Shown here piece after piece: positions 1-8,368 of a stretch of DNA of 64,000 nucleotides. The notes under the pieces are model-generated. The model searched no databases. It saw only the letters and a program-made list of their open reading frames with translations, and was not told the DNA's origin. Source of the DNA: Pigmentiphaga daeguensis. GTDB lineage: Bacteria > Pseudomonadota > Gammaproteobacteria > Burkholderiales > Burkholderiaceae_B. The stretch lies in assembly GCF_039523035.1 (NCBI RefSeq), contig NZ_BAAAEN010000012.1:62001-126000 (forward strand), in the 5' to 3' direction. A program made the position numbers and the translations under genes. How positions within the stretch are numbered: the first letter of the stretch is position 1; each line of letters begins with the position of its first letter.

Positions 1-771
1 CCCGAAGGGCGATACCAGCCGGCCATTTTCCAGCTCGTCTTCCACCAGCAGGCGGGGCACCACCGCGGCGCCCAGGCCCGCCATGGCTGCCCGCAGCACC
101 AGCGAGAACGACTCAAACTTCATTCCTCCGGTGGTGCCTTCGGCGGGCAGGCCGCTGGCGGTCAGCCAGTCGTGCCAGGCATGCGGCCGGAACGTCATCT
201 GCAGCATGGGCACGCGCGGCAGGTCGTCCGGCGTGCGCAGCGTGGTCGCGGCCATCTCCGGCGTACAGACCACGACCATGTGTTCGTCCATCAGCCAGTC
301 CGAGCGGGCGCCGGGCCAGCGGGTGTTGCCCAGGTTGATGGCGGCGTCCAGGCTGTTGTTCTGGAAGTTGAAGGGCAGCCGCGTGACGAGGGTGAGCGCG
401 ATGCGCGGATGTTCGCGCTGGAAGCGGGGCAGGCGCGGGATCAGCCATTGCGTGGCGACCGCGGGCACCACGCCCAGCCGCAGCACGCTGGCCGCGGGCT
501 CGGTCGACACGGTTTCGATGATGGCCGATTCCAGCGCGTCGAGCGCGGGCGTCAGGCGCAGCAGCAGGATCTCGCCCGCGGACGTCAGTTGCAGACGCTT
601 GCGTACGCGTTCGAACAGCCGGACCCCGAGGAAGTCCTCCAGCGCCTGGATCTGGTGGCTGATGGCGCTCTGCGTCAGATTCAGCGAGTCCGCCGCCTGC
701 GTGAAGCTCAGCGTGCGTGCCGACAGCTCGAACGCCTGGAGCATGACGGGCGAGGGGATCTTGCGACGCAT
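1..771 (-). CDS. LysR-family transcriptional regulator (3' end beyond window)
   Basis: The reading frame is open from the ATG at 771 down to the window edge, giving 257 residues without a stop, so the C-terminus is missing. The N-terminus carries a winged helix-turn-helix (about residues 5-60) with the typical LysR stretch LTQSAISHQIQALE, followed by the start of a periplasmic-binding-like effector domain. The style (FTQAADSL, then LFERVRKRLQLT) is that of the GcvA/AmpR-type branch. It is divergent from the Bug receptor at 907, which it most likely controls. The effector is unknown. Confidence 0.9.
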   Translation of the reverse strand, partial: MRRKIPSPVMLQAFELSARTLSFTQAADSLNLTQSAISHQIQALEDFLGVRLFERVRKRLQLTSAGEILLLRLTPALDALESAIIETVSTEPAASVLRLGVVPAVATQWLIPRLPRFQREHPRIALTLVTRLPFNFQNNSLDAAINLGNTRWPGARSDWLMDEHMVVVCTPEMAATTLRTPDDLPRVPMLQMTFRPHAWHDWLTASGLPAEGTTGGMKFESFSLVLRAAMAGLGAAVVPRLLVEDELENGRLVSPFG

Positions 772-773
772 GT

Positions 774-790
774 CATTAATCCTGCTAATG
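774..790. promoter_or_regulatory. Candidate LysR box between divergent genes
   Basis: A short dyad, CATTA then 7 bases then TAATG, sits directly upstream of the LysR start codon (771) in the 135-base divergent interval. The spacing matches the T-N11-A pattern expected for LysR proteins. This is seen in sequence only; binding is inferred. Confidence 0.4.
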
Positions 791-906
791 AATTCATGAT
801 GAGACGTCGCTTGTGGGCAGGCGGACGTCTCCGATAACTTAGTCCCGCGTTTCGTGGTTGCGGCACCGGCATTGTGCAGTAAGTCTGCTTGCATGGGAGT
901 GAGTCG

Positions 907-1887
907 ATGAATCGTCGAGATGTACTGCGTCTGGGAGCGGCTGCGGGCCTGGGGGCCGCGGGCAGGGCATGGGCTCAGGAAGAGTTTCCGAACCGCCTGA
1001 TGAAGGTGGTGGTTCCTTATCCGCCCGGGGGCATCACCGACCTGCTGGGGCGGGTGCTGGCGGACATCCTGGCCAAGGAGTTCCCCGCCAAGCCCGTGAT
1101 CGTCGAGAACAAGGGCGGCGGCACAGGCACGGTGGCCCAGCAATACATCCTCCAGCAGCCGCACGATGGCCACCTGCTGCTGTCCGGCGGTCTGGGCGGG
1201 CTGATCCTGCCGACCATCCTGAATCCTCGCCTGCCCATCGATCCGCAGGAGAACTTCGTTCCCGTGGCCCAACTGGCCGAGCTGATGAACGTGCTGGTGG
1301 TGGGCCGGGACGTCGAGGCCCGCACGCTGCCCGAGCTCATCGCCTACGGCAAGACGCGCGTGGGCAAGCTCAACTACGGCTCCAACGGCGTAGGCACGCT
1401 GGCCCATTTCACCTCGGTGCTGTTCAACCAGCGCGCGGGCACGCATTTCGTCCATATCCCGTACCGCTCCAGCGGTGAAATCATCACCGGCCTGAAGAAC
1501 GGGGACATCCAGGTGTCCTTCGCCAACCTGCCATCGGTGGCCTCCCTGGTGCGCGCCGGTTCGCTGCGGGCGATCGCGGTGACGGGGGCCAGGCGCGCGC
1601 AGGCGCTGCCCGACGTGCCGACCCTGCTGGAACTGGGCATGGAGGACTTCGTCGCGACGGGATGGCTGGGGGCCTACGCGCCGGTCGGCACGCCCCAGGC
1701 CAACATCGACAAGCTGGCCGATGCCATCGTCAAGGGTGGCAGGCAGTCCGAGAACATCCAAAGGCTGCAGACCGCGGGTTTCGAGGTGACGGTGCGCGGC
1801 CACGCGGACTTCGCCGCCTGGAACCGCAGCGAATTCGTCAAGTGGAACGAACTGGCCCGCCGGGAGAACATCCGGCCCGAGGCCTGA
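907..1887 (+). CDS. Bug-family tripartite tricarboxylate transporter receptor
   Basis: Periplasmic solute receptor of the Bug (TctC-like) family, 326 residues from the ATG at 907; an in-frame ATG at 889 is less likely because GGGAG precedes 907. The N-terminus MNRRDVLRLG followed by a hydrophobic Ala/Gly-rich segment ending AWA looks like a Tat signal peptide. Family landmarks are VVPYPPGGITD, the VENKGGG loop, and the LPDVPTLLELG segment. It is followed by a 2-oxoglutarate oxygenase and a DUF1330 gene in the same direction, so the ligand is probably the substrate of that oxygenase. No TctA/TctB partners lie nearby. Confidence 0.92.
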   Translation: MNRRDVLRLGAAAGLGAAGRAWAQEEFPNRLMKVVVPYPPGGITDLLGRVLADILAKEFPAKPVIVENKGGGTGTVAQQYILQQPHDGHLLLSGGLGGLILPTILNPRLPIDPQENFVPVAQLAELMNVLVVGRDVEARTLPELIAYGKTRVGKLNYGSNGVGTLAHFTSVLFNQRAGTHFVHIPYRSSGEIITGLKNGDIQVSFANLPSVASLVRAGSLRAIAVTGARRAQALPDVPTLLELGMEDFVATGWLGAYAPVGTPQANIDKLADAIVKGGRQSENIQRLQTAGFEVTVRGHADFAAWNRSEFVKWNELARRENIRPEA

Positions 1888-1913
1888 GCGGCAATTTTCA
1901 ACAAGGACTGCAC

Positions 1914-2924
1914 ATGTTGCCCACCGCAAGAAAACTGGTTTTTTCGGAAGTGCCCATCGTCGACCTCGGGCCGGCCTGGCGCGATGATGCCGGCCGTGCC
2001 GCAGTGGCCGAGGCCATCGCCGCCGCCGCCGGCACCGTGGGGTTCTTCTACGTCAGGAACCACGGCCTGGCCGAGCAGGACATCCGCGACATCTTCCAGA
2101 CCGCCGTGGATTTCCACAGCCTGCCCATGGAGGCCAAGATGGAGGTCTCGCTCAAGCTCAACGACCATGCCCAGGGCTACCTGCACGGCATGAGCAAGGG
2201 CAACGACGCGAACATCAAGGAGAACCTCCAGGAAGCGTTCCAGATCCGCCGGCCGCTGGCCGACGACGATCCCGACCTGCTGGCCGGCAAGCCCTTGCAC
2301 GGCCGCATTCCCTGGCCGTCCGCCATGCCGGACCTGAAGCCGCGGATGATGGCTTACTACGACAAGGTCAACGACCTGGGCTATCGGCTTCTGGATCTGT
2401 TCGAGCTGAGCCTGGGCCTGACGGCCGGCGCGCTGAAGGCGAGCTTCGCCAAGGACATGAATTCGCTGCGCCTGCTGCACTATCCGCCGCAGCGCCCCGA
2501 CGAATCGGGCGAGCACCTGGGGGCGCGCGGACATACCGATACCAATGCCTTCACCATCCTGGCCCAGGACGCGAATGGCGGGCTCGAAGTGCGCAACCGG
2601 GACGGCGAATGGGTGGCGGTACCGCCCATCGGGGGAACGCTGGTGGTCAACGTCGGGGAAGTGCTGAAGGTCTGGACCGACGGCGTGTTCACCTCGGCGG
2701 TCCATCGGGTGATCAACCGTTCCGGCAACGAGCGCTATTCCATCCCGTTTTTCATGTATCCGAGTTTCGATGCCTGGATCCAGCCCTTGATCCGCAATCC
2801 CGATCCCGCGAACGTGGCGCCCGAGGACCTGCCGACGTCCTTTCCGCGCGACCGGCCTTTCGTCTACGGCGAGCTGAAGGCGCGCAACGTCGCGCGCATC
2901 ATGCCGCAGAAGAGCGCGGCATAG
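1914..2924 (+). CDS. 2-oxoglutarate/Fe(II)-dependent oxygenase, isopenicillin N synthase-like
   Basis: 336 residues, start ATG 1914 preceded by AAGGA. It has the N-terminal DIOX_N-like region (PIVDLGP near residue 15, GFFYVRNHG near 43-51) and the double-stranded beta-helix with the iron triad H207-x-D209 and H264, plus the 2-oxoglutarate-binding R274-x-S276. Proteins of this type oxidise small molecules, coupling 2-oxoglutarate decarboxylation to hydroxylation or desaturation. The gene follows the Bug receptor by 26 bases and precedes a DUF1330 gene by 35, so it is likely a catabolic oxygenase in that operon. The substrate cannot be read from sequence. Confidence 0.9.
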   Translation: MLPTARKLVFSEVPIVDLGPAWRDDAGRAAVAEAIAAAAGTVGFFYVRNHGLAEQDIRDIFQTAVDFHSLPMEAKMEVSLKLNDHAQGYLHGMSKGNDANIKENLQEAFQIRRPLADDDPDLLAGKPLHGRIPWPSAMPDLKPRMMAYYDKVNDLGYRLLDLFELSLGLTAGALKASFAKDMNSLRLLHYPPQRPDESGEHLGARGHTDTNAFTILAQDANGGLEVRNRDGEWVAVPPIGGTLVVNVGEVLKVWTDGVFTSAVHRVINRSGNERYSIPFFMYPSFDAWIQPLIRNPDPANVAPEDLPTSFPRDRPFVYGELKARNVARIMPQKSAA

Positions 2925-2959
2925 CGGCAATCGATCATCCAGGGAACCGGAGGGTGGAC

Positions 2960-3244
2960 ATGGCGGCCTACGTCATCGGCGAGGTGAAGATTCTGAAGCC
3001 CACTGAAATGGGCGAGTACGGCCGCATGGTGGCGGAGGCGGTGGCCGCGCATGGCGGGCGCTACCTGGCGCGCGGAGCCGAGCCCTTCGTGCTCGAAGGC
3101 GGGCCGGCCCACAACGTGCTCCTGATCGAGTTTCCCGACAAGGACGCGGCCTTGGCCTGGTACGCATCGCCGGCCTACCAGGCGGCGAAGAAGCTGCGCG
3201 AAGGCAAGAGCAACCTGAGGCTGGTCGTGATCGACGACGCATGA
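2960..3244 (+). CDS. DUF1330 domain protein
   Basis: 94 residues in one dimeric alpha/beta-barrel (ferredoxin-like) DUF1330 domain: YVIGEVKI strand, GGRYLARG, and LLIEFPDKDAALAWY followed by SPAYQ are characteristic. The start at 2960 follows a purine-rich GGAGGGTGG. Function of the family is unknown; its members often lie beside catabolic enzymes. Here it is the last gene of the 907-3244 operon. The next genes are convergent. Confidence 0.88.
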   Translation: MAAYVIGEVKILKPTEMGEYGRMVAEAVAAHGGRYLARGAEPFVLEGGPAHNVLLIEFPDKDAALAWYASPAYQAAKKLREGKSNLRLVVIDDA

Positions 3245-3251
3245 GCGGCGC

Positions 3252-3860
3252 TCACGCGCCGCCGCTCCGGTGGCGCGGCGAGGCCGTGCGGAAGGTGATG
3301 GACCAGCGCAAGGCCCGGGCCGGCGCGATGCTGTGTTGCCAGGCCCAGCGCGCCGGTCCGCGCATCAGGTAGATGGACCGGGGCGCCAGCGCCAGGCGTA
3401 CGATGTCGGCCTTCCTGGGATGGTCGGGCGGGTAGGGCCTGAATCGCATCACGATCTCGCTGCCCAGCGAGATGCCGACCACGTCCTGGAAGTCCGGCAC
3501 GTCGCGATGCCAGCCCAGCGGCGCGCCGGGCGGATACTCCGCCGCCAGCGCATGGACGAAGGCCTGTGGCGGCACGCCCAGCCATCGCGCCGCGCGGTCG
3601 CGCAGCGCATGGAGTTCGGCGATCAGCGCCGTGGCCGGCTGCAGCCGGTTGGCATCGTAGTCGAAGCTGCCGCCGTAGCTCACTACCCGCCTGCGCGCGG
3701 TATAGGTCTTGTAGCGGGCAGCGGCGAAGGGCAGGGTGGCCATCAACGCCTCGAGCTCCGCCGCTTCGGCCGGCTCGAGAAAATCCGGTTCATAGACCAG
3801 CCCTTCCGGCAGATCGGGCGGAAGCGGGGGCGGCAGGTCGAACAGCGGCGGTTGTTCCAT
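3252..3860 (-). CDS. AlkB-like 2-oxoglutarate-dependent dioxygenase
   Basis: 202 residues, about the normal length for bacterial AlkB-type proteins. The Fe(II) ligands are visible as H118-x-D120 (GWHRD) and H176 (WQHSI), with R185 and the RWSITFR strand for 2-oxoglutarate and substrate contact. The N-terminal region with YKTYTARRR and YGGSFDYD is typical of the family that reverses alkylation of DNA or RNA bases. It is downstream of the DUF2868/DUF3482 pair (gap 32 bases) and convergent with the DUF1330 gene. Whether it repairs DNA or acts on RNA or protein cannot be told. Confidence 0.9.
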   Translation of the reverse strand: MEQPPLFDLPPPLPPDLPEGLVYEPDFLEPAEAAELEALMATLPFAAARYKTYTARRRVVSYGGSFDYDANRLQPATALIAELHALRDRAARWLGVPPQAFVHALAAEYPPGAPLGWHRDVPDFQDVVGISLGSEIVMRFRPYPPDHPRKADIVRLALAPRSIYLMRGPARWAWQHSIAPARALRWSITFRTASPRHRSGGA

Positions 3861-3892
3861 GATGCGATCCGTGTGGCCGCGAAGGCGGTCCC

Positions 3893-5362
3893 TTACCGGC
3901 CGTTGGCGGCGCCCATTGCGGCGGGATAGAGCTTGCGCAGGATCTGCAGGCAGGCGTCTTCGAGCAGGGCGGCCAGTTCCGTGGCTGCCTCCCGGGGGCT
4001 GTCGTCCTGGCGTGCCCGGGCCCATATGCGCTGCAACGCCGCCGTCCGCGCCTGCACCACTTCCATGACCTCGTCGCGCCAGAAGGCCGGCGCCTCGCCT
4101 TCGACGTAGTCGCCCCGGCCGCGGCCGAAGTGGATGATGGCGAGATAGCGCAGAAGGTCCGCCGCCACCAGCGCGTGCAGGAATTCGTCGGTCAGGCGGG
4201 CGGTCGCGTGTTCGGTGCCCTTGGCCTTGTTGATGCCCCAGGCCGCGCCGGCGAACGTGGCCGCGCCGACTATGGCCCCTACCAGCATGCCTCCGCCCAG
4301 GGTCAAGCCGCCGGCCAGGAGGTCGGCCGACGCGCCGGTGGCCGCGCCCGACGCGATGGCGCCCAGCAGCCCCGCCTGCTTCACATCGACGGGCGCACTG
4401 AAGGCGAAGTTCTCGCGCAAGCGCTGGTTCAGCGGCGCCGCCGCGCTGCCCTGGAGCCCGTGAAGCGCCAGCAGGCGGGCCGTGGTCTGGGCGCCGGCGC
4501 GCGACAGGCGCGTGGTGATGGCGGCCATGGCCGCGTCCCGCGCGCTTTCCGGCGCGGACCGGGCCAGGCCCAGGGTGCCCAGTGCCGACCGGATCGCCGA
4601 GGCATCGCCCACCGCTTCGGCGTCGCGGGCGGCATCGACGATCTGGCGCGCGATGAGATCCATGGACTGCTGGAAACGGTCGAGATTGCGCTTGTCCCAG
4701 GCCGAGGCCAGCCGGGCATAGCCGCGCTGGACGGCTGCCGGCAGGCAGGCGCGGATGGCGTCGAACAGCACCCGCTCGTGTACCCAGCTGCGGGCGAATG
4801 CATCCAGCGGCACGACGTCGCGCACCACGCCGTAGGGCCGGAGATGGTCGGTCCAGCGCGCGACGTCTTCCTGCTCGCGCGGGGCGGGACGAGGCGGCCC
4901 CATCTGGTTGAGCAGCACCACCACGGGCTTGCCCAGCCATTGCAGGATCTGCATCTCGGGCGCGACATAGCCCGCATCCTGCGGATCTTCCGAGGCATTG
5001 ACCAGATACAGCACCACGTCGGCGTTGTCGCGCGCCGCCTGCAGTGCGCGCTGGCTGAGCCAGAAAGCGCGGTCGCTGACCCGGTCCCAGACTTCGGTCA
5101 GGAACCATCCCACGGGGTTGCCCGCCATCTCCAGCCGCCTGGCCAGCCGCGCGGAGTCGCCGAAACCCGGCGTGTCCCACAGGTACAGTTCGTCGCCGTC
5201 GCCGGTGGTGAACAGGCGATACGCATCGGCGGCCTGCGTGACGTGAGCCGCGTCGCGGACCTCTCCCACGTCCGCGCCCAGCAGGGTGCGGGCCAGCGTC
5301 GTCTTGCCGGCATTGGTATGGGACACCAGGCAGAGCTGTATGCGGACGGGCTTGTCAGGCAT
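3893..5362 (-). CDS. DUF3482 domain GTPase
   Basis: 489 residues. The N-terminal half is a small GTPase fold: a P-loop in the form HTNAGKTT (K20, T21), G3 motif DTPG at 63-66 and a G4-like NQMG. The C-terminal half matches DUF3482, with a glycine-rich hydrophobic segment (about residues 335-385) that may insert in or lie on the membrane. The start ATG overlaps the stop of the upstream DUF2868 gene by 8 bases, so the two are translationally coupled. This pair is conserved in proteobacteria; its role is unknown, with membrane stress or septation only guessed. Confidence 0.88.
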   Translation of the reverse strand: MPDKPVRIQLCLVSHTNAGKTTLARTLLGADVGEVRDAAHVTQAADAYRLFTTGDGDELYLWDTPGFGDSARLARRLEMAGNPVGWFLTEVWDRVSDRAFWLSQRALQAARDNADVVLYLVNASEDPQDAGYVAPEMQILQWLGKPVVVLLNQMGPPRPAPREQEDVARWTDHLRPYGVVRDVVPLDAFARSWVHERVLFDAIRACLPAAVQRGYARLASAWDKRNLDRFQQSMDLIARQIVDAARDAEAVGDASAIRSALGTLGLARSAPESARDAAMAAITTRLSRAGAQTTARLLALHGLQGSAAAPLNQRLRENFAFSAPVDVKQAGLLGAIASGAATGASADLLAGGLTLGGGMLVGAIVGAATFAGAAWGINKAKGTEHATARLTDEFLHALVAADLLRYLAIIHFGRGRGDYVEGEAPAFWRDEVMEVVQARTAALQRIWARARQDDSPREAATELAALLEDACLQILRKLYPAAMGAANGR

Positions 5363-6779
5363 CGGGAGGATGGAGCAGATCGACGAAGGTGACCGGCACC
5401 TTGTGCAGCGTGCCGAAATCCTGCCACAGGCGCCGGCGTTCTTCCAGGCGGCGATCGGCACCGGCCTGGCCGTCGAGCCGCGCCGCGTAGGCCGACTGGT
5501 CGACGGCCAGCACGATCTTGCCGGGCAGCGCGCGCGCCAGGTGATCGAGGAAGGCGCCATGGTTCTCGGCTTCGGGCGTGGCGGACAGATTCACCAGCGC
5601 GGCGGTGACGGTGGCGGGCTCGCCCGCCGAGTCCGGCGCCGGCATGTCCTGCGGATCGGCGCCGTAGTCCCAGCCGGGCAGCACGGTGGCCTGCGCGGTG
5701 TCGCCCAGCATGGAGCGTGCCACCGCCTGCAAGGCCCGCCCGCGCGCGGCGTCGACGGCGAAGCTGTAGGGGATGACGCGCAGGCGCAGCGGCACGGGGC
5801 TGAGCGAACCCAGCAGCTTGCGGTAGTAGGGCAGTCCCATGTCCAGCGGGAAGTCCGCGCGCAGTCGTGTTTCCTTCCAGCGCGCCACCGCCGCCAGCGC
5901 CAGGCGGGGAATCACGACCACGATGGCCAGCAGCGCCGCGTACAGATGGACCCAGCGGGCGCCGCCCGTCGCGAAGCCGTCGGCGTCGAACCGCAGCGCG
6001 GCGATTTCCGCCGGCGTGAAGCCCGGCACGCGGAACAGCCAGGTCGCGGGCGCGAATAGCACGCCCAGGATCGCGTGCACCTGGCTGGCGTCGAGGAAGG
6101 TGCTTTCCCAGCCCACGCGGTATTCGACGGTCAGCCCACGTGCGTAGAGCGACAGGGCGACGCCTGCACCGAACAGCGCGGCGCAAAGATGAAGGATGCG
6201 CTTGCCGCGCGCCAGGTGCAGCGGCGCCGCCAGGCGCTGCCAGTCGAGCGCGAAGCGCGCCCCGGCGGCGGCCAGCGCGGGCGAGCCCCGGCGCCGGCGC
6301 CAGCCTTGCGGCAGCCAGGGCCGCGCGAACAGCGCCGCGCCCCGACGCCGCAGGGGCGGCACCGCGACGGAGACGGCCAGGAGCGCATACATCAGCAGGT
6401 TCCAGCCCAGCACGGCCAGCAGCGGTGGCGACAACAGGTCCATGCGGTGCGGGTTGGCGATGCGTTCGGTCAGCGCGCCGGCCAGGAAGGCCGCCAAGGG
6501 AAGCAGCCAGCCGGCCAGGGCGGCCAGGCGAGGAGGATGGCGCATGGCCTTGAGCGCCGGCGCGCGCCGCTCCAGCCCATCCAGCAGCAGGGCCGCGCGG
6601 GTTTGCAGGAAACTGCCGGCCGGGTCCCGTCCGGCGTCGCGGCCGCCTTGCAATCCGCACAGGTTGCGGGCGCTCAGGCTGGCCTCGCGGCGATCCTCGG
6701 CGCGCAGCAACTGGTGTTCGTCGTCGGTGGTTTCCAGGGCGTGGGCCAGCACCACGTCCCTGGCCGCTCGTTCATCCAT
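5355..6779 (-). CDS. DUF2868 membrane protein
   Basis: 474 residues, start ATG 6779 after AGGACG. Four or more hydrophobic segments are visible: two around residues 85-145, one near 195-215 (LHLCAALFGAGVALSLY), one near 240-255 and one near 285-300 (LYAALLAIVVVIPRL). A soluble C-terminal part ends at the DUF3482 GTPase start. Family DUF2868 nearly always precedes a DUF3482 GTPase, suggesting a membrane partner for it. Start choice: an upstream in-frame extension exists, but the GGACG Shine-Dalgarno fits 6779. Confidence 0.85.
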   Translation of the reverse strand: MDERAARDVVLAHALETTDDEHQLLRAEDRREASLSARNLCGLQGGRDAGRDPAGSFLQTRAALLLDGLERRAPALKAMRHPPRLAALAGWLLPLAAFLAGALTERIANPHRMDLLSPPLLAVLGWNLLMYALLAVSVAVPPLRRRGAALFARPWLPQGWRRRRGSPALAAAGARFALDWQRLAAPLHLARGKRILHLCAALFGAGVALSLYARGLTVEYRVGWESTFLDASQVHAILGVLFAPATWLFRVPGFTPAEIAALRFDADGFATGGARWVHLYAALLAIVVVIPRLALAAVARWKETRLRADFPLDMGLPYYRKLLGSLSPVPLRLRVIPYSFAVDAARGRALQAVARSMLGDTAQATVLPGWDYGADPQDMPAPDSAGEPATVTAALVNLSATPEAENHGAFLDHLARALPGKIVLAVDQSAYAARLDGQAGADRRLEERRRLWQDFGTLHKVPVTFVDLLHPPDA

Positions 6780-7190
6780 CGGCGTCCTGATCGGGTCTAC
6801 AAGCCGACAGACTATATAGGAATCGGCGCCCGGGGGCAGTGCGGGCATCCTTTTAGCGAGAACAGGCCCTAGGCTGGTTCGACATTCGTTTTCTTTAGCC
6901 GGTCTTGTCCGGGGCACCGGGGCCGGGGGGCGGGCGGGGCGCAGCGACGCCGGTCCCGCTGCGCGGGACTTCCCGGTGGGGACAGGGTGGCCGGGGCGGG
7001 CGCAGAACTCGGACCGGGGTAGCCCACTGGGCTACCCCGAAAGCCGTCCTCAAACAGCTGCGCCCTTGCTTCCCCGTCCACCCTGTCCCCACCGGCGGCT
7101 CCGAATGCGCCCCACCGCGGGCCGCCCCACCCCACCGATCAAGGACGGTTCAAGAACCCGATCCCAGACATTCATGAATGTCGATTCAGC
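6780..7190. repeat. Non-coding interval with nested inverted repeats
   Basis: No convincing gene lies in these 411 bases. The centre folds on itself at three levels: 18-base arms at 6973-6990 and 7078-7095; 8-base arms GGGCGCAG (6998-7005) and CTGCGCCC (7058-7065) inside them; and a 10-base stem GGGGTAGCCC (7016-7025) with GGGCTACCCC (7029-7038) around a 3-base loop at the centre. A separate 7-base hairpin lies at 6953-6969. Both flanking genes point the same way (minus), so it lies upstream of the DUF2868 gene and downstream of the binding-protein gene. It looks like an intergenic repeat of the REP/MITE kind rather than a terminator, as no T-run follows. Confidence 0.7.
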
Positions 7191-8237
7191 CTAGTGCGAC
7201 GTGTCCGCGGCGGACATCGTCTGGGCCTTGCGCCGGGGCGGCCGGTCCAGCGCCGCGCGCAGGGAGGCGTACTCCTGATCGATGCGCGTCAGCCGCGTCT
7301 GCCGCGCGGCCTCGTCGGTCCAGCTGCCCTGCAGCGCGCTTTGCCGGTCGAAGCGGTACACCAGGCCGGCATTGTCCAGCAGCGCGGCGTCGCCCGCGGG
7401 CTCGAACCCGGCAAGATCGTGCCGGGCCAACTGTTCCTGGCCCGGACGAGTCTGTTCCAATGAAGTCAGGTGGGCGGCCAGGCGCGCCCGCACGGATTCC
7501 GGCAGCGCGCGCCGGGCCACGACCAGCGGCGCGGGCAGCGGATCCGATCGCCACAGCACGGCCAGCCGGCCGTACTCCATCGGAAAACGTTCCTTGAAGC
7601 GCGCCAGGTCGGAGCCGGTGGTCAGGCCCACGTCCGCTTCGCCGTTGGCGACCGCCAGCGCATTGGTCTGGTGGCTGCCCTGGACCTCGGCCGCGAAGAA
7701 GGCTTCCATGCGCAACCCGCGCGGCAGGAACAACTGAAGCTGCGGGACCAGATAGCCCGAGAAGGAGCGCACCTCGCCCCGCGCCAGGCGCCACTTGGCC
7801 GACAGGGCCAGCATCTGGTCCAGCGTGGCGGGCGCGGCGCCGCGGCGGGCGATGAGGACGGTGCGATGACGGTCGGAGTCGGCGGGCAGGCCGCGGGCGA
7901 TCACCGTCATGCCATAGCGGGTGACGGCGTCGATGGCCAACTGGCCCGACAGCACCGCCAGGTCGATGTCGCCCCGCCGCAGGGCCGCGGCCATGGCGTC
8001 ATAGGAGGTCGGCGCGAGCAGCCGGGCCGGCTGGCCGAGCGCCCGCGACAGGTCCGCGACCAGAGGGGCCCAGTCGTTGCGCGTTTCCAGCGGGCCTTCG
8101 ACCGGCAGTACGCCCAGCCGGAGCGATTGGCCGTGGACGGCGGAAGCAGCGGCCACCAGCCCCAGCGCCGCCAGGCGCAGCAGGGCGGGCGCCACGGACC
8201 GGGAAGGGCGCCGCGGCGGACGGCGAAAAACAGGCAT
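7191..8237 (-). CDS. PhnD-like phosphate/phosphonate-type ABC substrate-binding protein
   Basis: 348 residues from ATG 8237. A basic N-terminus and a hydrophobic stretch (LLRLAALGLVAAASAVHGQ) form a signal peptide cleaved near residue 37. The mature part has the PhnD/SsuA-like features LRLGVLPVEGP, APTSYDAMAAALRRGDIDLAVLS and the later VQGSHQTNALAVANGEADVG. No ABC permease or ATPase lies nearby, so it is an orphan receptor, or it serves as a sensor or chaperone domain. It is divergent from a GntR regulator at 8369. Confidence 0.82.
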   Translation of the reverse strand: MPVFRRPPRRPSRSVAPALLRLAALGLVAAASAVHGQSLRLGVLPVEGPLETRNDWAPLVADLSRALGQPARLLAPTSYDAMAAALRRGDIDLAVLSGQLAIDAVTRYGMTVIARGLPADSDRHRTVLIARRGAAPATLDQMLALSAKWRLARGEVRSFSGYLVPQLQLFLPRGLRMEAFFAAEVQGSHQTNALAVANGEADVGLTTGSDLARFKERFPMEYGRLAVLWRSDPLPAPLVVARRALPESVRARLAAHLTSLEQTRPGQEQLARHDLAGFEPAGDAALLDNAGLVYRFDRQSALQGSWTDEAARQTRLTRIDQEYASLRAALDRPPRRKAQTMSAADTSH

Positions 8238-8368
8238 GGGCGCGTCCTGATGAATCGGAACTGTGCTTATGGATTTATTTTTGGTATCTTGTTTTCCTGT
8301 AATTGGATTCTTTTTTTGTGTCCATTGCAAGGCGCGTCACAATATTTCCCTTCGAGCCCTTCCTGCCC

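Noticed and set aside
1..799. Plus-strand open frames across the first 0.8 kb
   Set aside because: They are antisense to the LysR gene on the minus strand, whose HTH is unmistakable and reads through to the window edge.
6953..7095. CRISPR array or tRNA gene in the folded interval
   Set aside because: The repeats are inverted rather than direct and regularly spaced; no cloverleaf or anticodon stem could be laid out.
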